Shown in pieces: positions 1-12,903 of a stretch of DNA of 64,000 nt. Numbering within the stretch: the stretch's first letter is position 1; each line of letters opens with the position of its first letter. The translations under genes and the position numbers were made by a program. The DNA lies in the NCBI GenBank assembly GCA_949358305.1, contig OX442316.1, positions 18,290,001 to 18,354,000 on the forward strand. The letters are read 5' to 3'. Origin of the DNA: Strigamia acuminata. Lineage: Eukaryota > Arthropoda > Chilopoda > Geophilomorpha > Linotaeniidae. Under the pieces are notes generated by a model. That model made no database searches and was not told where the DNA came from. It saw nothing but the letters and a program-made list of their open reading frames with translations.

Positions 1-517
1 AGCCGACCGCCAAGTGGACAGTTATTGACGGCTCGCCGATGGAACACTCGAATCCCCTCGTGGTCGCGTCCACTCGGCCGAAATTGTGCGCGGATCCAAT
101 GACACAATTTTTGTTTTAAATCCCCCCCGCCCTCTTTGGGGTCACGCGAGAATCTTTTGCCAACTTTATATTTTATAGGAAATAGCTGGAAATGCAATTA
201 CGGTGTCGTATTGTGCCACAAATTTTAATTAAAACCCATTAATTCCAACTTCTGGGTTTGCTGTCAAGGTACGCATTCGATTCATGGGCGACGGTAATTT
301 GGTCGGCGAATGGAAAGCTCTCATCTCCATATAAATTAGGAAAGATTTAAAGGATTGGGACCATGTGAGGAAATTCGCTCTAATTGACACGCCGCCATTT
401 AAGGCCACATAATAAGAACCCCCCATCTCCCCCCCCACCCCCCCGCACACACCAACCCAACTTTTTTTTCTCTTTTCTTCTTTAGTCCGACACGAATCCC
501 TTCTTGTTCTATCAGGT

Positions 518-589
518 CCTTTTTTCTTTTTTTCTTCTTTCTCTTTTCTTTTCTTTTCTTTTCTTTCCTTTTCTTTCTTTCTTTCTTTC
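518..589 (+). repeat. Polypyrimidine tract with (CTTTT)n and (CTTT)n
   Basis: A 70-bp run of C and T made of TTTTC units followed by TTTC units. It produces the artificial Lys/Glu/Arg-rich reading frames on the opposite strand, which should not be read as genes. Confidence 0.9.
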
Positions 590-3500
590 ACATACCTGAT
601 GAATGTCGAGATTAAACTCAACGGTCTCCTCATCAGTGAACAGATTTGCCGGAGTCTGTAAAATCCTTTCTGCGTGTAATAAAAAGAATGCGAGCAGTTG
701 ATTGGCTTCACGCTCCGATAAAAGTCGACCGTTTGAACGTGTAAAAGTCAAAGGTTTAAAAGCGATCAATCGAAGCAGTCGGCATTATTGTTTACTTGTT
801 CGTCTTGAGTTCTTTGGACCGAGATGATGATGAATTGGGTTCTTTTCGGACGGAGTGGAGAAGAAAATGGAAATTGAATGACATTGCTATTACAAGGTTT
901 TACGTGTGTACTGTGGCTTAATTCGGGGGAGAGATTCGGCAATTTGAGTCGCATCACGCGCGAAAATTGTTGCAGGCAAAGCGTAACTTGGCGATGGAGA
1001 TGCGCGCCAGTTGTAGAAGAATGATAAAAATGTGCAATAACTTTTATGGCAAGTTTCTCATTAGACATGAGAAACCGTCGCAACATCTAATTTGGAAACG
1101 TCGCTCTGCTTGTGCTCGTCTTAATACGTCGCTCTCTCTCTCCATCTTTCTCTTTCTGCATTCGACACACTCGCCCAAATATTTGTTCTCTGCACTCGGC
1201 GGTTGACATATTTTAATGGCGAGGTTAGCATAGAGTAAACATTTTTGCAAGCTTCATCTCTTTATTAAGAGCACGGAGAATGCTTTTTCTTTTTTTTTTT
1301 TTGTATTTTTCTTTTTCATCTTTTTGAAAACTCTTTTCTTCTCGCGATGTTCCATCTTCGTCTGTCTGGCCGTTGCGGGAGAGGAGGAGACGACGAAGAC
1401 GTTTGATGATGGCGTTCATTGTAGTTTGTAAAATGGTGGAGATGGAGTAGGGGTGGTCGGTCGTCTTCCTGTCGGGGTCTCTAATCACAGCCCCTAGTGA
1501 GCTCCTCGTTTTCCATGCAAACGCTTCTGCATAATCGAAAGTTGCCGAGCGAAGGAGAGTCGAATGTCCAAAGTGCAAAAAAAGGAGGAGGATTCATTGG
1601 GATGCATGGCGAATGGCATCGGTGCGTCTGTGCTGACTCCGCGAGCTGTTTCTGGTGAAAAGAGGAGCCCTGATAGACAAGGCAGATTGCAGACTTCTTT
1701 GCAAACTCGTCTAATACCTGTGGCAAACGTCCAATCGAACCAGGTTAAGTTAAAGGAAAAAAAAGGGGGAAAAAAGAAATTTTTTACATTTTTAAAAAAA
1801 AGATAAGGAAATCTGACTAGGATTTTGACTTTTTCATTTAAAACGTGAAGAAATGGCGCCGCGTTTAGGAGATAGACGGTGTGGGATGCTGAAAAGTGGA
1901 ACAATTTGCATGCGACCATTATTTTTATGAAGATTACAATAAAAGGCCTCAAGTCGTGTTTACATTTCCCACGAGAGTTTGTTGCTTTACATTTTGCTTT
2001 ATAACGAGGAGTTTGTGTTTGCGCTGCTCTTCTCCTTTCCTCGTTTCCTCCTTTTTTAATCGCTCCGCCAGAACTAATTCAGTGCGGACGTGTGTTCATT
2101 AAAGTGTTGCTTTTCGCGCGACAAAAGGCGCCAACGGAAGTGACGTCGATTATTGATTTGTGTCGATTTGTGGAAATCCGGCCGTGTTGGCTTTTTGTTT
2201 GTGTTATTTTAATTTCGAAGAGAGAGGCACCTTTAAAAATGGGACGAGGGTTTGTCACCTGATGCTGCGTGGAGGACTTTATGCCACGCATTTCCGAGAA
2301 ACAAGATTCCGCTTGGGTTTCTATTGATTAAAGCATAAAGCAGCAATTCATAGGACTTTGGACGTGAAGCGCTGTGGAGAAAAGCAATGCATATCCGATG
2401 GGATTTACTCTCTCCACTTCGTCTGCGCTGTCTGTTGCTGTTCTTCCTCCACATCCTTTTCACGCTTATCTCACTTAGATCTTTAAGGAAGTTGGTGGAA
2501 ATAGCGAGTTTGCTTCTCAATGGTAATTCGATTTGATGTGGAGAAAAACATGAAGGGAAGGAGGAGAAAAAAATGGTGGAAATGCTGGATCGCTTTGGAA
2601 AGTGATTTCTACAGTGATGGATGCTTGTTTGGAAATTTCACTTTTTTGGGTGTAAATGTTTATTTATTTCTCCGAGTTAGTTGAAAAATGATGAGCGTTT
2701 TAAAAAATGATGAGCAAAAGTTTTAGCGGCTGATGGGGTGACATTTGGCGACCACACCCAGTTGGGCGTGACCGTGTAGGTGGAGACGGTTGACAAACTG
2801 CAGGTGCGTTCATTAGGAGAAACGTGTTAAATGAGATGAAAATAATTCACTAGGGTGAAATGAAAACGGAGGAAAAAGTACATTTTTTCAACTTAAATTA
2901 ACAAACTTGTTTTGTTGAAAGACTATTATTTTTTTTAATTTTTTTTTTTTTGGTTCTACGCACTCACTAAACTTATTGATTTCTTCGTGGGAAGTATAAC
3001 ACGAAACAAAATGTGTCCTGTGGCGAGTTAATCCAATTCTGGTGTTGGAAAATGCTAGAATAATCGGTCTCGTAGGCAACTAAGCGAAATGTCTAAGAAT
3101 TTAGCTAAAGGACTCTTTTGTGCTCGTTTTTCTCGAGTAAACAACATCTGATTCTTGCACAACACAATAAAGGCCCTAAACCATCTCTAACACGGTGTTT
3201 CTTGTCTGTTCTTGATTATTGGATTTTTGAAATGTTGAGTTTTGAAGCAAGATTAAGCAACGCCAGGGCGAAGAATGGGTTATTGTAAATAGCCCCTGTG
3301 CTAGCGTGACCCTGACAATAGGAAAGGCATCTAGCCGAAGCGCCCCTTGGCAAGGAGATTGATTCCTCGGAGGAAAGACAGCGCGATGAAGGAAGGAGCC
3401 AAATGGTTTCCGTCCTCTTTTCTCGTCCGAATCAATAACGTTCATTAGAAACGAGCGACCTCTGGCGACCTTTACGGGTTGAGACTAAGTCGTTGGAGTC

Positions 3501-3597
3501 TGGGAAATTGTAAAAGAAGCGGTGATCCGTAAGGCCAAATGAGCCCAGTTGGCTTTCCCGTAGGAATTCATATTGCAACAAGCTACAAAAGAGACTG

Positions 3598-3628
3598 GAG
3601 ACGAGACGAGACGAGAAGAGAAGAGAAA
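3598..3628 (+). repeat. Pentamer array (GAGAC)n / (GAGAA)n
   Basis: Tandem GAGAC units pass into GAGAA units. The same or closely related pentamers recur at 23859-23883, 27276-27290, 31652-31667, 33338-33367 and in degenerate form at 32381-32419 and 34291-34319. Confidence 0.85.
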
Positions 3629-4887
3629 CTCCTTTTGACCGAGCATAACGTGGAGGAAAGGAAAGGAAAACTCCCCGCTCGGCTCGACGCGCCTACAACT
3701 CTTCATACTGACTTGCAAGCACCGCTTTCTTTACTGCTGCGAGTGATTTAATAGTCCCTCGAGTGGAAGAGTAGATGGTCATCGCGCATCCCCAGTGCCC
3801 ATTAAGCGCCAAAAGCCCAAAATGGCCGATGTATTTTGAAAGGCTAGCGCGGGTCTTTAGAGAGAGGAGAAGAGATTAAAGTTTAACGTTGGATGTTGAA
3901 GTTGCTTAACTCGGCTCGCCAATTTGTAGGAGCGGCGGGGGTGGGTGGGGGGGGGAGAGAGAAGTGGTGGCGAGCTGGCGTCCGCCCTCGCAGACGCCAG
4001 GGCAGCGTTGGCCGCCCAGATAATCGCGCCATTTGGTCCCTGCCGCGTATTTTTGGGGTTCCGATTACGCAGCAAAGGCCATGTTGAGCTCTGGCTGCAC
4101 TCGAGTGTACTCTCCACACTCTTATCGCTACTGGAGTGATGTATGGACACGTCACCCCATTGCGTCTCTTCTCGTCCATGCGAGGCCAAAGCGTGCCGGC
4201 TTCTAATAAGGATTGACATCGTCAGGTAATACTTGCCAAGATTTTATTCTTTTCTTTTGTTTGTTTTGAATTTAAATTTGCAAATGCTAAGTGAATTATC
4301 GAAAGAAAAATATTTTTCTTTTTCTTTTTATTGTTGGCAAATTTTTTTTGAAAATTTTTTTTATTTTATTTTCGCTTGGCGTTTAAATTTTTAATTAGAT
4401 TTTGTTTGTCGCGAAGCAGGCAGGTGTTTGTAGCCTGGGTTCGTGAAATTAATCAGGTAGTTGAGCTCTATTGATTCTGCTCGCTCGTGTAAATCTCCTT
4501 AGTTTTGGATCCTTAAAGCGAATCTCGTCAAGTATTATTAATTTGTACCGATGTTTTGCTCTTTTGCGCCGCTCGCTTTCTCTAATTTCGTGTTTTGATG
4601 CGAAAATGGCGAAAATGCGTGCAAACTGCAGAGCACTAAACCAGTTGAGCCGCCAACTCGTTTCCAATACGTTATTAGTCGTAGGGTGTGTCATAAGCGC
4701 GCACAAAGTCGTGCGATAGTGGTGATTAGTCACCTGGTCCTTGACAATACCTTTGATTAACTCTGCCTGTCGCCCAAAGCTGAGCTGGTCGCACTCATAT
4801 AAGGGCGAAATTAATAACGGAGACAAAGAGCAGCGGCGCGGCGCGTTGATCAGCCGAGAAACCTCCAAGTCCGTTGCCAGGTGACTT

Positions 4888-4932
4888 AACACGAGAAAGG
4901 AAAGGAAAGGAAGGGAAGGGAAGGGAAAGGGA
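4888..4932 (+). repeat. Purine tract (GGAAA)n / (GGGAA)n
   Basis: Tandem GGAAA units grade into GGGAA units, forming an all-purine strand of about 40 bases. Confidence 0.8.
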
Positions 4933-5764
4933 CCTCAAAACGTGAAGCGAATTAAAGCAAATTGCTTCTCCGTGGATGCAACGGGAGAAGAAGAATGTTG
5001 TTGCTGTGTGCGCCCACTGGGTGGTCGCTTCATGTTTATGCCAATGCCAATCGCGTCTGAAATGGAAGAAAAGGGTGCAGTTTGTAAACAGATTCGTTTT
5101 CTGCTGCTTTCACCCTCCACAACAAGAGTTATGGAGACGATTTTCACTTTTTCACCATCGATTTTCATTTTAATTATAATTAAAAGCAGTAAAATTGTCG
5201 TAAAATCACAATTCGGCAATTAGGAGAACTCTTAATTTAATTTAAATTCCGTGGCGCTTGGTTAGCTACACACACTGCCAAACTTCTTGCCCGCCACACT
5301 TGATTATCGGTGATAGTCAACACGAATTCGACTTTAATTCATTTTCTTCTCGAGTGTGTTTTGATGCATCTTCTCACTCATGCAACTCTGGCATTGTAAC
5401 GTAAAGCTTGAAGAAAAAGAGTGGTAGAGCGACGCTCATCAGTGAAAAAGTGTCTTATTGATCCAAGGAGTGGTGAGAAAGCGCAAGCGCCATGGCGCTC
5501 TCTCTGCTGCCTTTTGCGCGCCGTTAAAGGCAGACATGATTAAGGTGTTTAAAGTTGGATTTTTTCGCTGCTGTTGTTGTTCTTGGGTGAATGTTAATGT
5601 TTTGACACGGAAAAGGATTGTCGTTTTGCTCGGGGAGAGCAATCGGGGTCGTTGGGTGAGCCTGAGATTTGCTTGATTAAGTGTAAAGGGATTAAAGGTG
5701 AAAATGCTGTTGGTAATCCGGTATAAATAAACAAGATGAAAGGGAAGACGGTGCGATGGCTGGC

Positions 5765-5782
5765 TGTGTGTGTGTGTGTGTG
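5765..5782 (+). repeat. (TG)9 microsatellite
   Basis: Nine perfect TG dinucleotides. Confidence 0.95.
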
Positions 5783-6243
5783 AGTGAACGACGTTTCCTC
5801 TTTTTCTGCCCCGCGAGATTTTGTAAGAAGATTCGGATTAAAGTGAGTTATTGATTCGGGACGGGAAAATATGGACGAGGAAATTGAATTTTCTTACTAT
5901 ATCTTTCTTCCCACGTGTCGTCAATTACCAATGAAACAAAATTCGCCAAATTTTCTCTTCTCCATTAATATTATCATAACTAAATCGAGGGATTGCAACG
6001 GATTTTAAGGTGCAAGTGCAAGTGACATTTGTGGCCATAAATGTTTTATTTATTTTTTTATTTTTTAAATTGGTGCGACCACCAATTTGGTGAAATCGAA
6101 AGAAAGAAAAAGAAAAAAGAGAAGTGTAATTAGAGGTGTTTTTTGTTGCGCTGAGGGGTGTAAAATAAAAGCTTCTTTGGGAATCCGTGTTCGGCAAATC
6201 AAGTAATTAATTTAGAAAACAATTTGAGCGAAATTTTTACTGT

Positions 6244-6260
6244 GGGGGGGGGGGGGGGGG
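6244..6260 (+). repeat. G17 homopolymer
   Basis: Seventeen consecutive G residues, the only long G-run in the window. It could form a G-quadruplex, or the length may be a sequencing or assembly estimate. Confidence 0.9.
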
Positions 6261-7785
6261 TCTACGGGCTTTAATGGATTTTTGTTTTGTTTTTATTTTT
6301 TGTTTTTGTTTTTTTGTGTGGAAACTAAAAAAGAAAATTGTTTAACTTTGCAACAGTGGAATTTTGATATCGACTCGACGCTATATTAAAACTGAGCGAT
6401 GCGTTCTCGTTCTCAATCCGTTATTTCCCTAAGCCCCTCATTAATCACGCGCTAATTCTAAGCGCCATTTTGGTTGACGCGGTTCAATAACAACAGCAGC
6501 CGCGTTTGGTGCTCGCAAATTTCTTGCCGCACCTTCGACTGACGGAAGGAAAGAAAACGATGGTTTTTAACGTTTAATTTTTCGGTCGAATACTCGGATT
6601 CGATTATTCAAAGCGGGGAAATGAACGAGGATATTTTTGTTGCGTGTTTTACTCGTCAGATGGCGGGATTGACACGAGCTGGCATTTGCATTTAAATGAT
6701 AATTTAAATCGGTTTCACATCAATAAATTAAACAAGTTGTTTTTCTCTAATTATTTTTTTGTTTCGAATTAACTTTCCATGGAGAGGAAAATAAAAAAAA
6801 ATTTAAACAAATTTGCTTTTAATTTTAATTTAAATTTTAATTGGTCCATTTGCATCCGTGTAATTTTCTTTCTCACCCTTGGCAATCGAATTTAGGACTC
6901 AATGACACGTTTTAATTTATGGATACATTTTTTTCCCCTTTCTGTCTCTCCTTGTTGTACTTCCTTGGCAACTTGTTGGAGGCCAAGATTTTAAGTTACG
7001 AGTCTTTACCCCCTCACGACTCATCCAAACTCAGCAAGAGCCTATTGAGAATAAGTGAGTGTAAATATAAATAAGCTCGATGGGGATCAAAGGGTTGTTT
7101 GGGTGTGTAAATAAATTTAATTTTTAATTTTTTTTTTTTTTTGAGAATGCAAAGAAATGGTTAATTGCGTGTCGTTCGTTCAGCTTTAAGGAATTCGGTT
7201 AATTTTGCAGAGGATTTTGGTGTTGTGCTCTTCCCTGTGCCGATCACTACATCAATGTCGGTGGAGACGATAAATTTAGTGCGTGTTTAATTTTTGATCC
7301 TCGTTTACCTGCCACTTTGCGCGTGGATTTATAGACGAAACTCAGCTGTGTATTTTGTACGCGTCGTTGGAGGGCGTTTGATTCGCATCCGGTTATGAGT
7401 CATGACGTGGGCGAAAGTCGATTTCTCGAGTTGCCCTACACCTACGACCCCCGGCTCCGGCTCCACTCCCTTGCAGCGAAAGGGTTAACAGGTGAAGTCA
7501 TCCATGGCTGATACGAACCACTGACCTCGACCGATGAACCGTATTGGTCGTTATGATTAATCATTCACACGATAACTGCGAATTAATCGATTTCACTCGA
7601 TCGCTCCAAACAACCTCGTTTGAAATTTGAATGCGTGAAATTGACTTGTTTTAGCACACGATCAACGACTGGAAAGGGAAAAAACAAAAAAATATATAGT
7701 AATTTTTTTTAACAGTTTTGCATAATTCCTTGACCACATGTGTTTCCGAGGTCGCCTCATTTGCATTACAATGCGAAGAAAAAAT

Positions 7786-7841
7786 GGGTTGATTTTATTC
7801 GGTTGATTTTGTTGGGTTGATTTGATTGGGTTGATTTTATT
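7786..7841 (+). repeat. Four-copy 13-15 bp minisatellite
   Basis: Four adjacent imperfect copies of a unit resembling GGGTTGATTTTATT occur at 7786, 7801, 7814 and 7828. The repeated Asn/Lys/Ile/Pro frame on the minus strand is an artefact of this repeat. Confidence 0.85.
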
Positions 7842-9131
7842 GGGCCGGGTGTGATGATTTTTGTTGATTTTGCGTGGGCAGTCGGGCAAGGTAAATAGGA
7901 GTAAATAGTTGTCGGTTTCCGTTTCTGTCGCAAATAGATCGCAATCATGTGTGTGCTGTAGTCATGGAAACAATAACGTGCATGTGCGAGAAGAGGAGTT
8001 GAACGTTTGTCGACTCATTAGGCCCGGGAGATGCTTTCGTCGTCGTCCTCGAGGGGCTCCTGCTCGTGCAAAACTCCATCCACGTGACTGCGTTTTGCTT
8101 TTGCTCGCTATTGTTTGTGGGTGTCGTGTCGGTGACAGGCTGTGGCAGGCAGGAGCAGGCAGGACGCGCCCTTCTCTTTCTCTCTTCATTTCCCCCCCCC
8201 GCTCGTTTCTCCCATACGACCAAGTCAATTAAAATACAGTCGGGTTTCGCGTTGCACGCGGCAGGCACGCGCAGATGCATCGATCGAAGGGCGGAGGCGT
8301 CGCATCGAAAGCCGGCTGATTGTGGGTGGATGGATGCGCGCCTCTAATTCTTAGTTGTTTTTTGTATTGATTAAAAGGGCGTGAAGGATATCCAGCCGAA
8401 GCGAGCGAAGCGCTGGCCATTTTGGCCCATTCATTCATCGGAGCGTTGCGAGGGCTTTGATTACAGAGATGAGAAAGATGCAGTCTTCTTTCACTTTTGC
8501 TAATGATCTTCACTTACTTTCTCTTCTCTCTACATCACTGCTTCGCTCTTTTTTTTATTTTTTTTTTATTTTTTTTTTTTTGCTTCTTGCAAATCGATAT
8601 TGAAACTTGTTTCTGTTTGATTTTAATTTAAAGCTATTTTGAAATATTTATGTATTTAATTATTAAAAGAAAAAAAAATTCTTAAAAGCTTAAAAGTGCA
8701 TTCATTCAATGGTGAAATGAATGAGGGACAATTCCCTTTATGAATTTTTAAATTTTTGTATGAAAAAAAAAAATTTTAATTTTATTTTTATTAACAACAA
8801 AAAAATTGTCTTTGGGTTTTTAAGCTGCTTTGAATGACATGGAAAAATACTGTTCATTGTTATTTCGTCAGTGAGTATAATCTGTAAGCTTAATCTGCAT
8901 TAAGATGAAGTCAGTTGTGGGGAGAATTTTTTTCGAGAAATGTCACCAAAAAAAAAATAAATAAAAAAAAAAATTGATGGTGGTGGTGGTCGGGGTATCA
9001 AGATGGCCGCGCACCTCTCAGGTCTTTAAACTGCTTTGCTGAGCGACAGTATTTTCCCGGCCATTTCTGGTCGATTGTTGTTGCGCATTGCTCAGTGTCC
9101 ATTTGGAGCCATCTGAGATAGGCAGTCGCCC

Positions 9132-9140
9132 TATAAAAAG
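9132..9140 (+). promoter_or_regulatory. Possible TATA box
   Basis: TATAAAAAG lies about 27 nt upstream of a TCAG initiator-like motif (A near 9159), the usual metazoan spacing. No convincing downstream promoter element or coding start follows: the nearest ATG frame closes within ten codons. This is a weak motif match only. Confidence 0.2.
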
Positions 9141-10985
9141 CTAGGCCTTAACGTTATCAGAGCTTCCTCATTTCGTCAGGACGACCATATTATGGGTGCG
9201 CAACTTCCTCGCTACAGTGATTGAATTGTGTCGTTTCTTATTCGACCACCATCGGTCAAAAGAGATATTTTCTTTCCCCTCTCCCAAGCGCCGTTTTTCT
9301 TGCACAACGTTTTGTCGAGCCGATTGGCCGATTTTACATTTTTTTTTTAAATTTCTAAATATACATCAGCTGTCTAATTTGCCTTTGTTTCCATGGCAAC
9401 GTAAAGAAGCCGCCATTATTTGTCGCGCACATTTTACTCGACGCACGTTCCATAATTCTCATTTCTTGAAGAGACGGCGCCCGAGTGCCAACCCTAATCG
9501 CATTACGGTCGCCTAGATGCCGGCCACTGGTCCACTCACGCACGTCGAGCGACGCCTGGTGTCTGTTGCATTAAGCACGAACCACGATAAGGCCTTTAGT
9601 TTACTTTTTAATATTTTTTTTTTTTTAAGGGGTTGTAATGCATTTTGTCTTCCTCACCAATTCCTTTACGCTGTGGAAATTTAGTAGTCGGTAGGGGGCG
9701 TGACGAGGGGTCACGCCTCGTGATGGTTAGTAATTTATGGGATCGTAATAAGATAGTTGGAGATTTTTCTCAGAAGTCGTTTGCGATTAAAATAGAATTG
9801 GGACTTAACAACTCTTTAACAGTCCCGCTGAGGCGCGTTAGGCGGATTAGTTTGCGAAAACTAAATGATTATTTATTTTATTTAATAATTTTTCCGTTTC
9901 TTCACTTTAATATTTTTTTTTTTATTTTTTTTTATTTTTTATTTATATTTTTTTTTGTTGTTGCGAGATATTTGGTGTGTCTTGGAAAAGGGGGTGAGTG
10001 AAACGTTGAAGTGTTCTGCGAAACCAAATAAACAGTGGGGCCTCCGAGGAAGTTATGACTAATAAAAGGGGTTGGCGGTGATTAAGTGGCCCCAGAACCC
10101 AATGCTCCACTGCCATAAAGGGAGTGAACGAGGGCCCAGAGCTGGGCTGCAAAGTACGAGTCTACACGGCCGCCATTACAGTAAGCCTAGCTGCAGGTTG
10201 AGAGGTCATATTTTATTTTTTTTATTTTTCTATCCTGGATTTTTTTTTTTCGATTTTTTTTCTATTTGTTTTAATAAAAATTGCAAAAGTGTCACGTGTT
10301 TTTGTAGCAACACGGTAGAGGCACAGTCGAGATGGACTTAGGAGATAATGTTACCTGTCACGCACCTGGTGGATCGATGGGAGGAAATGGAGCCGAGTTT
10401 GTTTCGTGTGTTTCTTTTTTTTCGTTTTTTGTTTTGTTCGTCCGTTGTCACCCCGCTGAGTTTTCCATCTTTTTGGTCAATGACATGATGGCCGACAGGC
10501 CGAGGTCGATCTGTGCCGTATGGGTCTGGCTCGAGCTAATGGTCGAGCAGGAAAAAATAGTGGGGAAGGTCTGTGACATTTCAATTACTCCGAGAAAGAC
10601 GCTCAGTCTCGCTCATCATTCCCGTCTCCTTCCCTTCTATCACAAATTCCACAATAGGACTGCGGCTTCCTCTGACAGACAGCGAAAAGGGGTAACCGGG
10701 GGTGAGGAAAGACGGGAGAAAAAACGACACAAATGGACGGGCTAGCCTTGACGTGTCACACACAATTCAAAAGAAAAAACACAACTGGGGAAATGTTTGG
10801 TTTTCAGCGATGCGTTATACGAGATGGAAGATGTAATTCGACTTGTGCATTTTTTTTTTGTTTTTTTTTTTGGGTTGTGGGGGTTTTTATATCTTAGAAT
10901 GGAAAATTCCACAAACGGCCACAGTGGCGCGGTATTCGGTGGAATTTCCACTTGGTCGGTCTGGTGGAGTGGAACCCGTGTTTGC

Positions 10986-11008
10986 CGCGCGCGCGCGCGC
11001 TGTGTGTG
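10986..11008 (+). repeat. (GC)n-(TG)n compound microsatellite
   Basis: About seven GC dinucleotides are directly followed by a short TG run. It lies 35 bp upstream of the candidate exon at 11043. Confidence 0.85.
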
Positions 11009-11042
11009 CTTTGCTGACGTGCGTCTCCATTTCTACTTGCAG

Positions 11043-11165
11043 TGGATACGCGGCGCTCGTCCCGCGCGCACGGCAGAAGGCGCCACCTCCGATGTTCGGT
11101 CGTCAGATTGGAGACCAACTCCCGCCACGGTCTCTCGTCCTTCCCGGACCTGCACGCAGCACTCG
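11043..11165 (+). CDS. Candidate internal coding exon, unknown gene
   Basis: A GC-rich 123-bp segment sits between a good 3' splice site (pyrimidine-rich tract ending ACTTGCAG) and a consensus 5' splice site (G|GTGAGT). The surrounding DNA is T-rich, so the composition shift is sharp. All three frames are open. The frame entering with two bases from an upstream exon encodes a proline- and arginine-rich peptide (begins GYAALVPRARQKAPPPMFGR) and leaves in the same phase, so the exon could be included or skipped without shifting frame. No domain is recognised and no partner exon was found nearby. It could instead be a non-coding exon or a chance GC island. Confidence 0.35.
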
Positions 11166-12825
11166 GTGAGTTTCACACGCTATTTTACTTTGTTTATTTT
11201 GTTTTGTTTTTATTTTTTTTTTTGGTTTTTGGTTTGCGAGGAGTAGGGTGGGGTGGGATGGAGCCGAGACGCAAATAGAAGCTGTTGATTGAGCAGTTTT
11301 CGGGGTCTGCACGTCTGAACGCAGATGGTCAGCGTCATAAGCTCGCCAACTTGAGTTGAGCGCGTTTATTCTGTCTCACGGTTTTAGCGATTATGAACGA
11401 TGAAGTGGTATGATTGCTCGCTTGTTAATTAATTTGCTGGTGGCAATTAGGCCTAATTAGCAAGTTGGGAACAAATTTTCAACTCCATCTTCATCTTTTG
11501 ACCTAAAATTTTTTTTTTAATTTTTTTTTTTGGTTTTTTGTTGCTTTATTGAATATTCCCACGTTATTATCGAGGTTGCAGCAGCTGGCGTCGTACGCTG
11601 ACGTCCAAGGTGCTCTGAACACGTGTTGATTGTGCTTTGGTGTAAAGATGGCGACGGATCGGTTTTAGTGAGTGTAGATTAATGACTTCCTTCCGTTACC
11701 CATCTATTCTTAGAAAGGCTTGAGCCAAGTCAGTCTTTGATGTGAACGGATCGCGCTCATCTTCATATTTTTTTCCCACTTTTTTACGCCCGGTCTTATC
11801 ATTCTGGTCGAACGCAGAGCATGCATATTTATAGATGCCGAAGAAAAACTTTCAACATCCTGTCCGTATCCAATCACGGGTCTTGATTCGGGTCGCGAGT
11901 TTACGCGTGATTTCTCAATTTTTCGATTTTTTTTTTTTTATAAAATATTTTTATATATTTATATATATTTTTTTGACTCGGAAATTGCGCTTGTTTCTTG
12001 TTGCTTGAGTCATTAGCTCGCTTTACTCGTGCATGTGCAACAAGCATCTCGAACAGGGCGGGTTGATCATTAATCAAAGGCCGACACTTGTTCCGATGTG
12101 TTTTCCCTTCCAATTTGGTTGGAAAAAGAAGGCAGGCTAGTGGTCGCTCGGTGTCACGACCTATATGAGCGCACACCAAGAGAGACGAGTCAAGGTCGAG
12201 GAGAATTGAAGAAAAGAGCGAGTTGTAGTACGAAACGAGTCTGGTTTATGAAGCGAGGCGTTGGTTTCACTGCGCCAAATGAGGAATGCGAGAGGGAATT
12301 TTTACAGAAATAAACATTAAGGGGCGCGTGCGCGATTTGAAAGATGACACCGTCGAATGGCAAAAGGTGATGCAGGTGTGTGGGCCCGACGGAAATGTTG
12401 CGCCCTTTTTTTATTTTTTTATTTCTAGATATTTAATGTGGTGGAATGATGAAATATGCAGCGGATTTTGGTTTTCGAAAATCGAAAATGGGAAATTCGA
12501 TTAGGGTTTGTATATTTATAAGGTAAAACGTTGCGAGTTGAGTTGACGTGGCATTCGCGGGTTAATTGAGAAGAATGTGGCGCCCTTTTTGACGTGCGAA
12601 TTAAGAATTCATTAGTTCGACGTTCGCCTCGCGTTTTAAAGGAATTGTGCAATGAAAAATAAAAGTTAGCCGAGTTGGCCTTAAGGTGTACGGTAACTTT
12701 AAAGATCCGTCAAAGAAAAAAAAAATTATCAAACGAGACTCATTGTACGATACAATAACGATGCACTTATCCATTGTTAGAAATTACAATAGGCGCATTT
12801 AAACGTGAAAGTTGAAGTCGTAAAC

Positions 12826-12903
12826 TTTCTTTGTTTCTGCAAATGTTTTGCAGTAAAAAAAAAAGCATTTTCGCAGCTAAAAACATTTGCACAAACAAAG
12901 AAA
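12826..12903. other. 78-nt hairpin, pre-miRNA-like
   Basis: Arms 12826-12849 and 12880-12903 are 24 nt each and complementary except for one C-C mismatch (12837/12892). The loop is 30 nt and A-rich. Size and stem length are in the range of animal microRNA precursors, but the pairing does not continue beyond the 24 bp, whereas typical pri-miRNA stems run about 33 bp. It could also be a small foldback repeat. Confidence 0.4.

Larger units (their letters stand above)
1..7785. other. Host non-coding DNA, no supported gene
   Basis: This stretch is T-rich on the + strand with frequent homopolymers and short pyrimidine tracts. Open frames here are short, often start at non-ATG codons, and lack splice-flanked coding-like segments; I see no domain or recognisable protein. 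Small GC-richer islands (for example about 3300-3480, 3930-4200 and 4780-4870) could be regulatory or degraded exons, but nothing in them is decisive. It is consistent with intron or intergenic sequence. Confidence 0.5.
7842..11042. other. Host non-coding DNA with one possible core promoter
   Basis: No supported gene. A GC-richer island lies at about 7990-8340. Poly-T/A stretches occur at 8550-8580, 8760-8810 and 9910-9960. A TATA-like motif is listed separately at 9132. The segment ends in the pyrimidine-rich tract before the candidate exon at 11043. Confidence 0.45.

Noticed and set aside
229-769. Lys/Glu/Arg-rich minus-strand frames
   Set aside because: They are translations of a polypyrimidine microsatellite tract.
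4449-4892. 147-codon minus-strand frame
   Set aside because: It starts at GTG, has no splice context or recognisable domain, and is probably a chance frame.
7786-7841. Tandem units as a CRISPR-like array
   Set aside because: Units are adjacent and imperfect with no spacers, and the genome is eukaryotic; this is a minisatellite.
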